Shown: positions 7,973-17,038 of the stretch, piece after piece
Layout of the letters: the number at the start of each line of letters is the position of its first letter
Numbering within the stretch: the first letter of the stretch is position 1
NCBI GenBank assembly: GCA_035651755.1
Contig: DASRFA010000060.1
Location: 468,407-532,406, forward strand
Source of the DNA: DASRFA01 sp035651755
Lineage (GTDB): Bacteria; Desulfobacterota; Binatia; UBA12015
DNA: 64,000 bases
Direction of reading: 5' to 3'
Position numbers and translations under genes: made by a program
Notes under the pieces: generated by a model
The model's input: only the letters and a program-made list of their open reading frames with translations
The model's database searches: none
What the model was told of the DNA's origin: nothing

Positions 7973-9233
7973 GACTACCGCGCGTCGCACGGCTTCGCTT
8001 GCGCCCGCGGCGCCGCGGATCGGATCTCTCCCCACCCTGGCCGTCATCCTTTCCGTCGTCGGCGCGGCGCTCGGCGCCCTGGTGCTGTTTATCCATCATC
8101 GGATGGCGGCAAGCCAGGGAGCCTACACGAGCTTCTGCGACATCTCCGAGCGGATGTCGTGCGACGTCGTGCTCGGGAGCTCGTACGCGACGCTGCTCGG
8201 CGTTCCGGTCGCCGGATGGGGCATGCTGGCCTTTCTCGCAGCGGGCGCGATCGCGCTCGCGCTCGCCGGCACGCGCGGGGATGCGCGCCTCCGCGTCGCC
8301 ATGATGCTGGCCGGAGTGAGCGCGGCGATCCTCGCCGTCGCGATCTATTTCTTTGCCGTCTCGAGCTTCGCGATCGGGGTCGCGTGCCCGCTGTGCTTGT
8401 CGCTCGACGCGGTCGCGATCTCGCTCTTCGCGACGTCGGTGGCGATCGTCCGGGCGCTCCGGCCCACCGCCCCCGCGGGGTGGCCGTCGACGCGCGTCCT
8501 GCTCGGCTTCGGCGGCGCGATCGCGGCCGGCGTCGTCGCGATCGCGGCGATCCAGCGGCCGCAAGCCGCGGAATCGGGCGACGTGTCGGTCGCGGACGTC
8601 CGGGAGCGCGATCCGCGCTTCTACGCGTTCTACGTGTCGCAGCCGGTGGTCGAAAACGTGACCGCGGAGGGCGGCTATCCGATCGGGCCGGCCGACGCGC
8701 CGGTGACGGTCGTCGAGTTCACGGACTTCGAGTGCCCGTACTGCGCGCGCGCCTACCAGGACCTGAAGCGCGCCCTGGGAAGCGACCACTCGGCGGCGCG
8801 CGTCGTCGTACGGAACTTTCCGCTGAACTCCGACTGCAACCCGCAGATCCAGACCCACGTCCACTCGCGCGCGTGCCAGGCGGCCGTGGCGGGCGAGTGC
8901 GCGGGCGCGCAGGGCAAGTTCCGCGAGTACCAGAACATCCTCTTCGAGCACCAGGACGCGCTCGATACGCCGAGCCTGATCGGCTACGCGGCGCGCCTCG
9001 GCCTCGATCAGACCGAGTTCGAGCGCTGCCTCTCGTCGCCGGCGGCGGCTGCGGCCGTCGCCGAGGACGTGGCGGCGGGGGCGGCGTTCGGCGTCACCTC
9101 CACCCCGACGTTCTTCATCAACGGTCGGCGGATCTCCGGCGGCTTCCAGCGACCCGAGCACTACCAGTACGCGGTCGCGATCGAGCGGGACCTCGTCGCG
9201 CAGGCGAACGCGAAACGCCCGGCACAACCCTAG
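7971..9233 (+). CDS. VKOR-DsbA fusion, periplasmic disulfide-forming system
   Basis: A 420-residue fusion. Residues about 20-165 are a vitamin K epoxide reductase module with membrane helices, the loop Cys pair Cys56/Cys64 (SFCDISERMSCD) and the active-site CPLC at 139-142. Residues about 235-405 are a DsbA-like thioredoxin domain (Thioredoxin_4) with FECPYCARAY, Cys255/Cys258, and the cis-Pro region VTSTPTFFING. VKOR replaces DsbB by passing electrons from DsbA to quinone, and this fusion architecture is known in several phyla. It likely oxidises Cys residues in exported proteins, including neighbouring envelope proteins. ATG at 7971 with TAGGA about 12 bases upstream; no other in-frame start precedes it. 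Confidence 0.92.
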   Translation: MTTARRTASLAPAAPRIGSLPTLAVILSVVGAALGALVLFIHHRMAASQGAYTSFCDISERMSCDVVLGSSYATLLGVPVAGWGMLAFLAAGAIALALAGTRGDARLRVAMMLAGVSAAILAVAIYFFAVSSFAIGVACPLCLSLDAVAISLFATSVAIVRALRPTAPAGWPSTRVLLGFGGAIAAGVVAIAAIQRPQAAESGDVSVADVRERDPRFYAFYVSQPVVENVTAEGGYPIGPADAPVTVVEFTDFECPYCARAYQDLKRALGSDHSAARVVVRNFPLNSDCNPQIQTHVHSRACQAAVAGECAGAQGKFREYQNILFEHQDALDTPSLIGYAARLGLDQTEFERCLSSPAAAAAVAEDVAAGAAFGVTSTPTFFINGRRISGGFQRPEHYQYAVAIERDLVAQANAKRPAQP

Positions 9234-9297
9234 CTAGCTTCGAGAGCCGGAGCGCGCGCGGCGCACGCTCCGTACCGCGCGTCGCACGTCACATGCC

Positions 9298-9786
9298 ATG
9301 ACGACTTCCCGGGACAGCGAGAACCCGAGCAGCGCTTCGCGCTGGATCCCGGTCGTCGCGTGGGCGGGCCTGATCTCGCTGCTGTCGACCGACGCGTTCA
9401 GCGGCGACCACACGCGCCACTTCCTGCTCCCCGCCATCCAGTTCTTCCTGCCGAGCGCCGCGCCCGAGACCGTGTTCGCCATCCACGACCTGCTCCGGAA
9501 GCTGGCGCACGCCGCGGAGTACGGCGTGCTCGGCTGGCTCGCGGTCCGCGCGTACGCGCGCCCGCGGCGAACGGCGGCGCGCGCGTCCGCCCTCGCCTTC
9601 GCGCTCTGCGCCGCTTGGGCCGCGCTCGACGAGCTCCACCAGAGCTTCGTCCCGAGCCGCACTCCGGCAGTGCTCGACGTCGCGCTCGACTCCGCCGGCG
9701 CGCTCGCCGGGATCGCGCTGCGCGAGGCCTACGTCCGGTGGGCGCGCGCGCGGGCGGTCGTCGCGCGCGCGGTGCTGCAGCGGTGA
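9298..9786 (+). CDS. VanZ-like family membrane protein
   Basis: A 162-residue protein with about four hydrophobic segments. It carries VanZ-family signatures: KLAHAAEYGVLGWLAVRA in the second helix region and LDELHQSFVPSRTPAVLDVA, followed by DSAGALAG. VanZ relatives affect glycopeptide susceptibility in enterococci, but their biochemical role in Gram-negative bacteria is not established. The ATG at 9298 gives the familiar N-terminus; another ATG at 9294 is out of frame. It follows the VKOR-DsbA gene by 64 bases in the same direction, so co-transcription is possible. It converges with the next small gene only 4 bases away. Confidence 0.85.
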   Translation: MTTSRDSENPSSASRWIPVVAWAGLISLLSTDAFSGDHTRHFLLPAIQFFLPSAAPETVFAIHDLLRKLAHAAEYGVLGWLAVRAYARPRRTAARASALAFALCAAWAALDELHQSFVPSRTPAVLDVALDSAGALAGIALREAYVRWARARAVVARAVLQR

Positions 9787-9790
9787 CCGG

Positions 9791-10054
9791 TTAGCGCTGG
9801 TCGACGATCGCGAGCTTGATCGCGCGCAGCTGCTCGAGCTGCGACGCGACGCCGCTCAGGGTTGCGATCAGGCGGTCGACTTCGCCCTTGGCCCAGTCGA
9901 GCTCGCGTTGGCTCAAGCGGTCGAGGGCCTCGCGGAGCTGCACGTAGCGCTCGATGACGCCGCTCACGCCGCCGAGCCCGCTCTCGACCATCCGGTTCTC
10001 GACTTCGCCCGAGAACCGCAGCAGCGCTTCCGCCTGACGCAACACATCGTCCAT
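9791..10054 (-). CDS. Small helical protein of unknown function
   Basis: An 87-residue, almost wholly helical protein (VLRQAEALLRFSGEVENRM and RLSQRELDWAKGEVDRLI), with heptad-like Leu/Ile/Val spacing that suggests a coiled coil or helical bundle. There is no signal peptide, membrane helix or Cys. The ATG at 10054 is preceded by GAGGAG about 7 bases upstream, which decides the start; the longer frame to 10243 lacks a site and has an atypical head. I do not recognise the family. It sits between convergent vanZ and the minus-strand AAA+ gene upstream, so it may be the tail of that unit. Confidence 0.6.
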   Translation of the reverse strand: MDDVLRQAEALLRFSGEVENRMVESGLGGVSGVIERYVQLREALDRLSQRELDWAKGEVDRLIATLSGVASQLEQLRAIKLAIVDQR

Positions 10055-10305
10055 CTGGAGACTCCTCGAATCGGGGTCGGAGGGGATCAGTCGTCGGTCG
10101 TCACCGGCGTCATCCGGTTCGCGCAGACGGCCGTCATCGCCGTTGCGATGGGCGTCGGAGCTCGTCGGGTTTGACAGGCATGACAGGACATACCACATCC
10201 GCGACGCACGCATCGTGTCGCACCGACCGGCCCTTTGCAACACGGATTGTCCCGCCCGGAAGCGCGGGGGAGCGCGATCATTCGCTCACGCGAGCAGGCG
10301 ATCGC

Positions 10306-11598
10306 TCAGAAGCCGCCGCTCGAATGCGGTAGGGTCAGCTCACGCGGAACCCGGACGCCGAGGCGCGCGAGCTCCGCCTGAAGGCTACGCACGCGCCGGC
10401 CGGCGCGCGTCGCGACGCGGCGGAGGTCGCCGCGCTCCTCCGCGATCAGCGCCTGGTAGTAGAGGCGAAGGAGCTGGTCGCGACTGACGGACGTCGGGAC
10501 GGCGGACTCGCCATGGCTCCGCCGCGGCTCCGGCGCGCTCGGCCGCTCCTCGCGGCGAAGGGCGGGCGCGGCATCGCCGGGCGCGTCCGCGGCCTCGGCT
10601 TGACGGTCGAATGCGACGGCGACGCGGGCGCAGAGCTCGGCGGCGCTGGCCGCCGGCTCGGCATCGGCGATGCGCGTGCACCACGCCTGCGATCGAGCCG
10701 GAGTCGCGATGGCGGCCTTCTCGCGCCACATCACGTAGGAGAGCGCTTCCGAGAACGGATCGTACGACGGGGACAGGCCGCCGCGCACGCTCGCGGCCCA
10801 CGTCTGCGCGAGCGAGCGCGCCTCGCTCCGGAGCTCGGGAAGCCGGTCCGGCGGAACGCGGACGAGATCGAAGAGCACGTCGCCGGCGTAGGTGCGGGCG
10901 TCATTCGGGCGCGTGCGCAGGGCCGGCACGCGTACCTCGGTGTGGCTCACGCGGACCAGGAGATCGCGGCGGACGCCGTGTCGCGACGTCAGCTCGCGCG
11001 GCTCGACGCTCGTCGCGACGAAGAAGAGCAGGTCGCGCCGGCGCGCGTCGCCGTTCAGGAACGCGAGCAGCTCCTCCTGCGCGGCCGGATCGATGGCGTC
11101 GAAATCGCCGATGAACACGGAGCCGCGCTCGGGCATGAGCTGGCGGGTCGGGGTGCCGCCCGCCGAGCCGAGCTCGCTCGCCGTCAACCGCACGAGCGCG
11201 CCCGGACGGCCTGCGAGCACGTGGAGGAGGATCGCGAGCTGCTCCTTCCCGGAGCCGGGCTCGCCCGCGATCAGCATCGAGCGCGCGATCCGCACCTGGT
11301 GCATCGCGCCCGGCAGAGTGTCGAGCACCGTCGGAGGCACCGGCGGGAAGTCCGGCACCACGCTCCGCACGACCTGGTGCAGGTCCTGCACGAGCAGCCA
11401 GCGGAGCTCCCACCCGAGCGCCGGCGCCGCGCCGGCGGGCGCGCCGTCGATCTCGAAGCGGCTGCGCGCGAAATCGAGCTCGCTCTTCCAGAGCTCGAAG
11501 AAGCCCCGCGGGTTTTTGCGCTCGAACAGAACGCGAAGGTAGGTGCGGCGCTTGCTGACGCAGTACTGAAGGAACCGCTCTCGGCTCGCGAAGCGCAT
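10306..11598 (-). CDS. Sigma54-activator-type AAA+ ATPase lacking GAFTGA, with Fis-like C-terminus
   Basis: A 430-residue protein read from the ATG at 11598; an upstream extension would run into the divergent lipoprotein gene. Residues about 1-100 are an unrecognised N-domain rich in Arg and aromatic residues. The AAA+ domain has Walker A GEPGSGKE and Walker B-like GSVFIGDFDAI. Where activators have SELFGHxxGAFTGA, this protein has SELGSAGGTPTRQL, so the sigma54-contacting loop is missing. A C-terminal helix-turn-helix-like segment (GDLRRVATRAGRRVRSLQAE) keeps the Fis pattern. It probably binds DNA and ATP but is unlikely to open sigma54 promoters. It may regulate by another route or have lost activator function. 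Confidence 0.7.
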   Translation of the reverse strand: MRFASRERFLQYCVSKRRTYLRVLFERKNPRGFFELWKSELDFARSRFEIDGAPAGAAPALGWELRWLLVQDLHQVVRSVVPDFPPVPPTVLDTLPGAMHQVRIARSMLIAGEPGSGKEQLAILLHVLAGRPGALVRLTASELGSAGGTPTRQLMPERGSVFIGDFDAIDPAAQEELLAFLNGDARRRDLLFFVATSVEPRELTSRHGVRRDLLVRVSHTEVRVPALRTRPNDARTYAGDVLFDLVRVPPDRLPELRSEARSLAQTWAASVRGGLSPSYDPFSEALSYVMWREKAAIATPARSQAWCTRIADAEPAASAAELCARVAVAFDRQAEAADAPGDAAPALRREERPSAPEPRRSHGESAVPTSVSRDQLLRLYYQALIAEERGDLRRVATRAGRRVRSLQAELARLGVRVPRELTLPHSSGGF

Positions 11599-11719
11599 CG
11601 CGTTCCGGCCCGCGGGAGCGACGGAAGCGCGGACCGCGTGCTGCTCTAGCGGAAGAAGAGTTCGAAGGTCAATGCCGCCGCCCTCGCGCGCCGCGCCGTC
11701 GATCGGGTAAGACGGCGGG

Positions 11720-12757
11720 ATGGAACGAGCTTTCGCCGCACTGGTGCTGCTCGTCGCCGCGCTCGCCGCGGGCTGCGAGCGAGCGCCCTCGTCGCCCTCT
11801 CCAGGGGCCTCGGTCGCCGCGACGCCGAAGCAGGCATCCGCCGGCGCCGCGTCCGGCAAGGTGGCCGCGCGCTACGGGTCGGAGACGCTCACCGCCGACG
11901 AGCTCGCCGAAGAGCTCAAGCGGCTGCCGGACCGCTCGCGCCGCATGATGAACGCGGAGGCGCGCGCGCGCTTCGTCGACAACTACGTGGTGAACGCGCT
12001 CCTCTACGAGGAGGGCGAGCGCCGCGGCTTCGCGCAGGACCCCGAGATCGTGCGGCAGGTGGACGACCTGCGAAGGCGCCTGGTCGTGCAGAAGGTCGTG
12101 CGCGACCTCCAGAACGTGCCGCCGGTGACCGACGAGGAGATCAAGGCGTACTACGACGCCAACCCCGACAAGTTCTCCACGACGACCATCCGCGCACGCC
12201 ACATCCTCGTGAAGGACGAGGCGAAGGCCAAGGATCTGCTCGCCCAGGTGAAGGCGGACCCGTCGAAGTTCGCGGACGTCGCCCAGGCGAATTCCGTCGA
12301 CGCCGCTTCCGCGCGGAAGGGAGGCGACCTCGGCTTCTTCGGGCACGGGCGGATGGTGCCCGAGTTCGAGACCGCGGCCTTCGCGCTCCAGGCCGGCGAG
12401 ATCAGCGACGTCGTGAAGACTCCTTACGGCTACCACATCATCAAGGTGGAAGAGGTGCGAGCGGGGACCCAGAAGCCGTTCGAGCAGGTGAAGGAGCAGA
12501 TCCGCGCGACTCTCCGCGGCCAAGCGCTCCAGACGCGCACCCGCGACTACTACGACGACCTGAAGAAGCGCGCCAACGTGACCGTCGACGAGACGGTGAT
12601 CGAGGAGGTCGCCACGCAGCTGCCGGCGCCGCCCGAGGACGCCGAGCCGGCGCCCGCGCACGGGCACGCGGGCCTCGCGCCGCGTCCCGGGACCGCGTCG
12701 GCCGGCGAGGCGCCGGCGCCGCCGCCGCAGCCGGTGAACCCGCACGCCGGCCACTGA
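11720..12757 (+). CDS. Lipoprotein peptidyl-prolyl cis-trans isomerase of PpiC/PrsA/SurA type
   Basis: A 345-residue foldase. The signal ends in LAAGC (lipobox, Cys19), so it is lipid-anchored. Residues about 45-150 are the helical SurA/PrsA chaperone segment. Residues about 155-255 are a parvulin domain with RARHILVKDEAKAKDLLAQ, KGGDLGFFGHGRMVPEFE and YGYHIIKVEE. It catalyses prolyl isomerisation and assists folding of exported or outer-membrane proteins. The C-terminal tail is Pro/Ala/His-rich (AHGHAGLAP, NPHAGH), which could bind metal but may be only low complexity. It is divergent from the AAA+ gene and convergent with selB. Confidence 0.9.
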   Translation: MERAFAALVLLVAALAAGCERAPSSPSPGASVAATPKQASAGAASGKVAARYGSETLTADELAEELKRLPDRSRRMMNAEARARFVDNYVVNALLYEEGERRGFAQDPEIVRQVDDLRRRLVVQKVVRDLQNVPPVTDEEIKAYYDANPDKFSTTTIRARHILVKDEAKAKDLLAQVKADPSKFADVAQANSVDAASARKGGDLGFFGHGRMVPEFETAAFALQAGEISDVVKTPYGYHIIKVEEVRAGTQKPFEQVKEQIRATLRGQALQTRTRDYYDDLKKRANVTVDETVIEEVATQLPAPPEDAEPAPAHGHAGLAPRPGTASAGEAPAPPPQPVNPHAGH

Positions 12758-12775
12758 AGGCGGCGGGTCCGGCCG

Positions 12776-14755
12776 TCAAGCGCGGCGCAGCCGGCGCGCG
12801 TCGCCGACGCGGATCGTGAGCGCGGCGCGATCGAAGTAGTCGAGCAGCGCGAGCGCGTACTTCCGGCTCGCGGACAGCATGGTCCGGTACTCCGCGACCG
12901 TGATCTCGGGTCGAGCGCGCAGCCGGTCGAGCAGCGCGGCGCGCGCGCGCTCGAGCGCGTCGGCCGCGTAGTAGAGGTCGGGCGCGACGCGGACCACGTC
13001 GTGCCGCCGCTCGAGCACGCCGAGCAACGCCTGGAGGCGCTCGGGAGCCAGCGAAATGTCGGCCGCGAGCTGCTTCGAGTCGGGCGGCGTGAACCCGCCT
13101 TCCGCGATCGCACGCAGGACCTCCGCCGCCTCGTCGGCCTCGCTGCCCGCGAGCCGCACGCGGTGGCCGGGAAGGCGGAGCAGCGATTCTTCACGGGCAA
13201 CCACGCCCGCGGTCTCCAGCCGATCCACGACCGGCCGAAAGAGGCGCGGCGGCACGGGCTCCTTCAACCGCGACCGCACCGACTCGAGCTCCATTCCGGC
13301 CGCGAGCGGGTGCGCCTCGTGGTGGTGCTTCAGGACGTCGGCGACCGCGGCGCCGAGGCGCTCCCACTTCGCGCGCGTCGTGAGCGCCTCGGGCTCCGCC
13401 TGCGACGGCAGCGCGACGACCGCCGGCCGCTCGCGCGCGGCCGCGGCGACGTCCGCCTGCGGCCGCCCGAGCCCTTGCGCGACGAACGCGACCGGCGCGG
13501 CGAACTCGTGCAGCAGGTCGAGGAACGCGTACACGCGGTCGGGCAGCGTGCCGTCGCGCAGCGGGGCGAGTCGGGACGGCAGATCGCCCTCGGCCGAGCG
13601 GTGCCGGTGCGCGAACGGATGCAGCACCACGCCGCCGCCCGTCGTGCGGGTCGCGGTCTCGGAGCGGACGATGAACCGGTCGCCGGTCGCGACCACGACC
13701 GGCTCGTCGAGCGCGAGCTGGCAGAAGCCCTTTTCCTTCACCGGGATCTCGCGCGCGCCGAGGACGATCGCCTTCGCCATCACCTCCGCCGTGCCGGCGT
13801 AGAGCCGCACGCGATCGAAGCTCCGGAGCGGCCGCGTCGCGCCGCTCCGCACCTCGACCCAGCAGTCGAAGCGGTCGGTCGCGTCGGTGACGATCGGGTC
13901 GACGAGCACATGGCCCCGGTCCGCTTGCCCGCGCTCGAGGCCGGCGAGGTTGATCGCGACGCGCTGCCCGGCGCACGCCTCGCTCACCCGCTCGCCGTGG
14001 ACCTGGACCATTCGGGCGCGCGTCGCGAGATCCCCCGGCCGGAGCGCGAGCGGATCGCCCTCGCGGACGGTGCCGGCGATCGCGGTCCCGGTCACGACCA
14101 GGCCGTGCCCGTGGATCGCGAACGCGCGGTCGACGGGAAGGCGGAAGAGCCCGCTCGCGTCGCGGGCCGGGAGGTCGGCGATCTGGCGCGCGATCTCGGC
14201 TCGCAGCTCGGGGACGCCGGCGCCGGTCTCGTTCGAAACGTCGCAGACCGGAGCGCGCTCGAAGGCGGTCCCGCACGCGAGCACCTCGATCTCGCCGCGG
14301 ACGTCGCGCACGCGCGCCGGGTCCACGAGGTCGATCTTGGTCACGACGAAGATCGCGCGCCGGACCCCGAGCAGGTGCACGATGTCGAAGTGCTCCTCGG
14401 TCTGCGGCATGACGCCGTCGTCGGCCGCGACGACGAGGAGCACGAGGTCGATGCCGTGCGCGCCCGCCAGCATGTTCCGGATGAAGCGCTCGTGGCCCGG
14501 GACGTCGACGACGCCGTAGCGCCGGCCGTCGATCTCGTAGTACGCGAAACCGAGGTCGATCGAGATCCCGCGCTCGCGCTCCTCCTTGAGGCGGTCCGTG
14601 TCCTGGCCCGTCAAGCTCCGGACGAGCGCGGTCTTCCCGTGGTCGATGTGGCCCGCGGTGCCGAGGACGATCGCGCCCGCGCGTCCCGCCGCGGCGGGGG
14701 AAGCGGCGGCCGCGGAAGATCCGGCGCGGCCGCCCGCTTCGGTCGGCCGGCTCAC
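12776..14755 (-). CDS. selB: Selenocysteine-specific translation elongation factor SelB
   Basis: A 659-residue GTPase that delivers Sec-tRNA(Sec) to UGA codons marked by a SECIS element. G-domain motifs are complete: [14 protein letters not shown] (G1), DVPGHERFI (G3) and TKIDLV (G4). EF-Tu-like domains 2 and 3 follow, then C-terminal winged-helix repeats (about 470-659), ending in [24 protein letters not shown] as SelB proteins do. The GTG start overlaps the selA stop in GTGA, so the two are translationally coupled. No selC or selD was recognised in the window, so the rest of the machinery must be elsewhere. No in-window gene was identified as a selenoprotein. Confidence 0.95.
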   Translation of the reverse strand: MSRPTEAGGRAGSSAAAASPAAAGRAGAIVLGTAGHIDHGKTALVRSLTGQDTDRLKEERERGISIDLGFAYYEIDGRRYGVVDVPGHERFIRNMLAGAHGIDLVLLVVAADDGVMPQTEEHFDIVHLLGVRRAIFVVTKIDLVDPARVRDVRGEIEVLACGTAFERAPVCDVSNETGAGVPELRAEIARQIADLPARDASGLFRLPVDRAFAIHGHGLVVTGTAIAGTVREGDPLALRPGDLATRARMVQVHGERVSEACAGQRVAINLAGLERGQADRGHVLVDPIVTDATDRFDCWVEVRSGATRPLRSFDRVRLYAGTAEVMAKAIVLGAREIPVKEKGFCQLALDEPVVVATGDRFIVRSETATRTTGGGVVLHPFAHRHRSAEGDLPSRLAPLRDGTLPDRVYAFLDLLHEFAAPVAFVAQGLGRPQADVAAAARERPAVVALPSQAEPEALTTRAKWERLGAAVADVLKHHHEAHPLAAGMELESVRSRLKEPVPPRLFRPVVDRLETAGVVAREESLLRLPGHRVRLAGSEADEAAEVLRAIAEGGFTPPDSKQLAADISLAPERLQALLGVLERRHDVVRVAPDLYYAADALERARAALLDRLRARPEITVAEYRTMLSASRKYALALLDYFDRAALTIRVGDARRLRRA

Positions 14756-16140
14756 GGCGCTTCCTCGGTCGCCCGTGCAGACGCGCGCGGGACGAGATCT
14801 TCCGCACGCGCGACCCCGCGCAGATCGAGCAGGAAGCGGCCGTGCGCGATCCGCCCGACGACCGGCGGGCGCGCGCCGCGGAAGAGCGCCGCGATGCGCT
14901 CGGGTGGCCAGCCGGCGCGCGCGACCGCGACCGCGCGGCTCGGCAGGCGAAACGCCGGCTGCGCGCCGCTTCCGATCTCGGCCTCCGACTCCATCGCTTC
15001 GACCGAGAAGGCGTCGCCGAGGGCTTCGCGCACGAGCGCCGCGGCCTCGGTCGCCATCGCGTCGAGGGCCGACAGGGGACGGCAGAGGAGCCCGAGAGCC
15101 GGCAGCGCGGCCGGGAGGTCGCGTGCGGTCCGGTGGAGCGCGAGCGTCGCCGCGAGGCCCGCGATCGCGAGCTTGTCGAGGCGAAGCGCTCGCCGGAGCG
15201 GGTTCCGGCGCATGGCCGCGACGAGATCGGCTCGGCCGACCGCGATCCCCGCCTGCGGGCCGCCGAGCAGCTTGTCGCCGCTGAACGTCACGAGGTCGGC
15301 GCCGGCGCGGATCGACTCCGTGGGCGTCGGCTCGCGCGGAAGCCCGAACCCGGAGAGGTCGACGAGCGCGCCGCTCCCGAGGTCCTCCACGAGCGGGACG
15401 CCGCTCGAGCGCGCGAGCGCGACGAGGTCGGCGAGCGCCGGCCGCTCGGTGAAGCCCTCGATCCGGTAGTTGCTCGGATGGGCGCGCAGGATGAAGGCCG
15501 TGCGACGCCCGACCGCGGCCGCGAAGTCCTCCGCGCGCGTGCGATTCGTCGTCCCGACCTCGCGCAGGATCGCGCCTCCCTTGCGGAGGATCTCGGGGAG
15601 CCGGAAGGAGCCGCCGATCTCGATCAGCTCGCCGCGCGAGACCAGCACCTCGCGCCGGTCGGCGAGCGAGTTCACGGCGAGGAGGAGGGCCGCCGCGTTG
15701 TTGTTCACGACCACTGCATCCTCAGCTCCCGTGAGCTCGCGCAGCAGGGGGACGAGGTGGTGGTCGCGCTCGCCGCGCTCGCCGCTCGCGAGGTCGAGCT
15801 CGAGCGCGGTTGCGGACGACGCGGCCGCGGCGATCGCGTCGATGGCCGCCTGCGCGAGCGGCGCGCGGCCGAGGTTCGTGTGCAGCACGACGCCGGTCGC
15901 GTTGACGACGCGCGGCGGGCGCGCGGCCGCGAGGGCGGCGATCGCGTCGCCGGCGCGCGCGACGATCGCCGGCACGGCGACCGGGGCCGTCTTCTCGCCG
16001 GCGGCGATGCGGCGGCGCGCGTCGTCGAGCACGCCGCGGACCGCGTCGGCGACCAGCGCGCGCGGAAAGCGCTCGCAGAGAGCGCCGGCCTCGGGGCTCC
16101 CGAGGACCGCGTCCACGCCGGGGAGGGACCGCCGCTCCAT
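14752..16140 (-). CDS. selA: L-seryl-tRNA(Sec) selenium transferase SelA
   Basis: A 462-residue PLP enzyme converting Ser-tRNA(Sec) to Sec-tRNA(Sec) with selenophosphate. Landmarks are [42 protein letters not shown], and the PLP lysine in [15 protein letters not shown]. Full family length with the expected N-terminal domain. It starts at an ATG 54 bases after the oxygenase stop and overlaps selB by 4 bases. The order lhr, oxygenase, selA, selB on one strand with short gaps suggests a single transcript, although nothing is known that links the first two to selenocysteine. Confidence 0.95.
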   Translation of the reverse strand: MERRSLPGVDAVLGSPEAGALCERFPRALVADAVRGVLDDARRRIAAGEKTAPVAVPAIVARAGDAIAALAAARPPRVVNATGVVLHTNLGRAPLAQAAIDAIAAAASSATALELDLASGERGERDHHLVPLLRELTGAEDAVVVNNNAAALLLAVNSLADRREVLVSRGELIEIGGSFRLPEILRKGGAILREVGTTNRTRAEDFAAAVGRRTAFILRAHPSNYRIEGFTERPALADLVALARSSGVPLVEDLGSGALVDLSGFGLPREPTPTESIRAGADLVTFSGDKLLGGPQAGIAVGRADLVAAMRRNPLRRALRLDKLAIAGLAATLALHRTARDLPAALPALGLLCRPLSALDAMATEAAALVREALGDAFSVEAMESEAEIGSGAQPAFRLPSRAVAVARAGWPPERIAALFRGARPPVVGRIAHGRFLLDLRGVARAEDLVPRASARATEEAP

Positions 16141-16194
16141 GAGGGCGGGATAGCAGATCGCGCGCGCGGCGGCGTCGGCGCGGACTCTCCTACG

Positions 16195-17022
16195 TCAGTC
16201 GCCGCCGCGCCAGATCGTCGAATGCCAGGGCGAGCGCTCCGCCTCCGGGCGCCCGTTCGAGAAGTAGTAGAGCGCGATCGACTTGCGCGATTCGCCGGGC
16301 GGGCAGCGCACCGGGTCGGGGTGCCCGTGGAACGAGACGTCGCTCGTGTTGAACACGACCGTGCGGTTGAAGACGGGTGCGACGCGCTTCGCGCACGCCG
16401 CGAGGTCGCGATCCCAGAGCTCCAGCTCGCCGCCCCACTCCTCGCGCCAGCCGCGGTTCAGGTACACGAGCAGATTGACGCGGCGGTCGAGGAAGCAAGC
16501 GCCGTGGAAGTTGAAGTCCGCGTGCACGTCGAGCCACCCGCCCGGGAACGTCTCGTGGAGACCTGCGCCGTCGAGGTACGGGTCCGAGATCAGGTCCGGG
16601 ATTCCGGTCAGCTCGCGCAGGAAGCCGAGCAAGAAGATCGAGTTCAGGTGGCTCACGAAGAAGCGCACGAACGGCGAGAACCCGGCGTGGTCGGGATGAT
16701 CGCGCAGCGACCGCTTGCCGGCGACGTGGCGATCGAGCCGCTCGGTGATCGAGCGCGGCGACTCGGTCGAGAATTCCCGGCGCACTCGCTCCAGGACCGC
16801 GTCGTCGAAGAGTCCGTCGATCACTGCGTGCGGGAACGGCGTCGCGCTCGCGTACGCGTCGCGATGCGCGCGGGCGATGCGCTGCAGCCGCTCGAGGTCG
16901 AGCAGCGAGCGCTCCGCTTCCGCGAAGCTCGGCTGCCCGCCGGCGTCCCCGGCGCCCGCCGTCGGTCGGCGGTCGGCCGCGAGCGACCGCCACCACCCGC
17001 GCGCTGCCGCGAGCCGCGTCAT
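16195..17022 (-). CDS. 2-oxoglutarate/Fe(II)-dependent oxygenase
   Basis: A 275-residue protein of the prolyl-4-hydroxylase-like 2OG-Fe(II) superfamily. The iron facial triad is visible as HADFN (His and Asp) and the distal His in SFHGHPDPVRCPPGESRKSI, with the Arg of that same stretch as the 2OG-binding candidate. The N-terminal half contains PFPHAVIDGLFDD, common in this group. Related proteins hydroxylate prolyl or other side chains, or small molecules; the substrate is not predictable here. ATG at 17022, 16 bases after the lhr stop and 54 bases before selA, so it is probably in the same transcript as both. Confidence 0.85.
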   Translation of the reverse strand: MTRLAAARGWWRSLAADRRPTAGAGDAGGQPSFAEAERSLLDLERLQRIARAHRDAYASATPFPHAVIDGLFDDAVLERVRREFSTESPRSITERLDRHVAGKRSLRDHPDHAGFSPFVRFFVSHLNSIFLLGFLRELTGIPDLISDPYLDGAGLHETFPGGWLDVHADFNFHGACFLDRRVNLLVYLNRGWREEWGGELELWDRDLAACAKRVAPVFNRTVVFNTSDVSFHGHPDPVRCPPGESRKSIALYYFSNGRPEAERSPWHSTIWRGGD

Positions 17023-17038
17023 CGTGAGCCGACGTCGC

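Noticed and set aside
4907..9301. A very long open frame on the plus strand (over 1400 codons) antisense to the glycosyltransferase
   Set aside because: It is Arg/Glu/Asp-rich low complexity, has no domain, and mirrors the real gene on the minus strand; such frames are expected in very GC-rich DNA. The same holds for frames antisense to selAB, lhr, metG and hemE.
10172..10187. Direct repeat TGACAGG-CA-TGACAGG with a TTGACA-like -35 in the region before the AAA+ gene
   Set aside because: No acceptable -10 at 16-18 bases and no downstream plus-strand gene; left as a curiosity.
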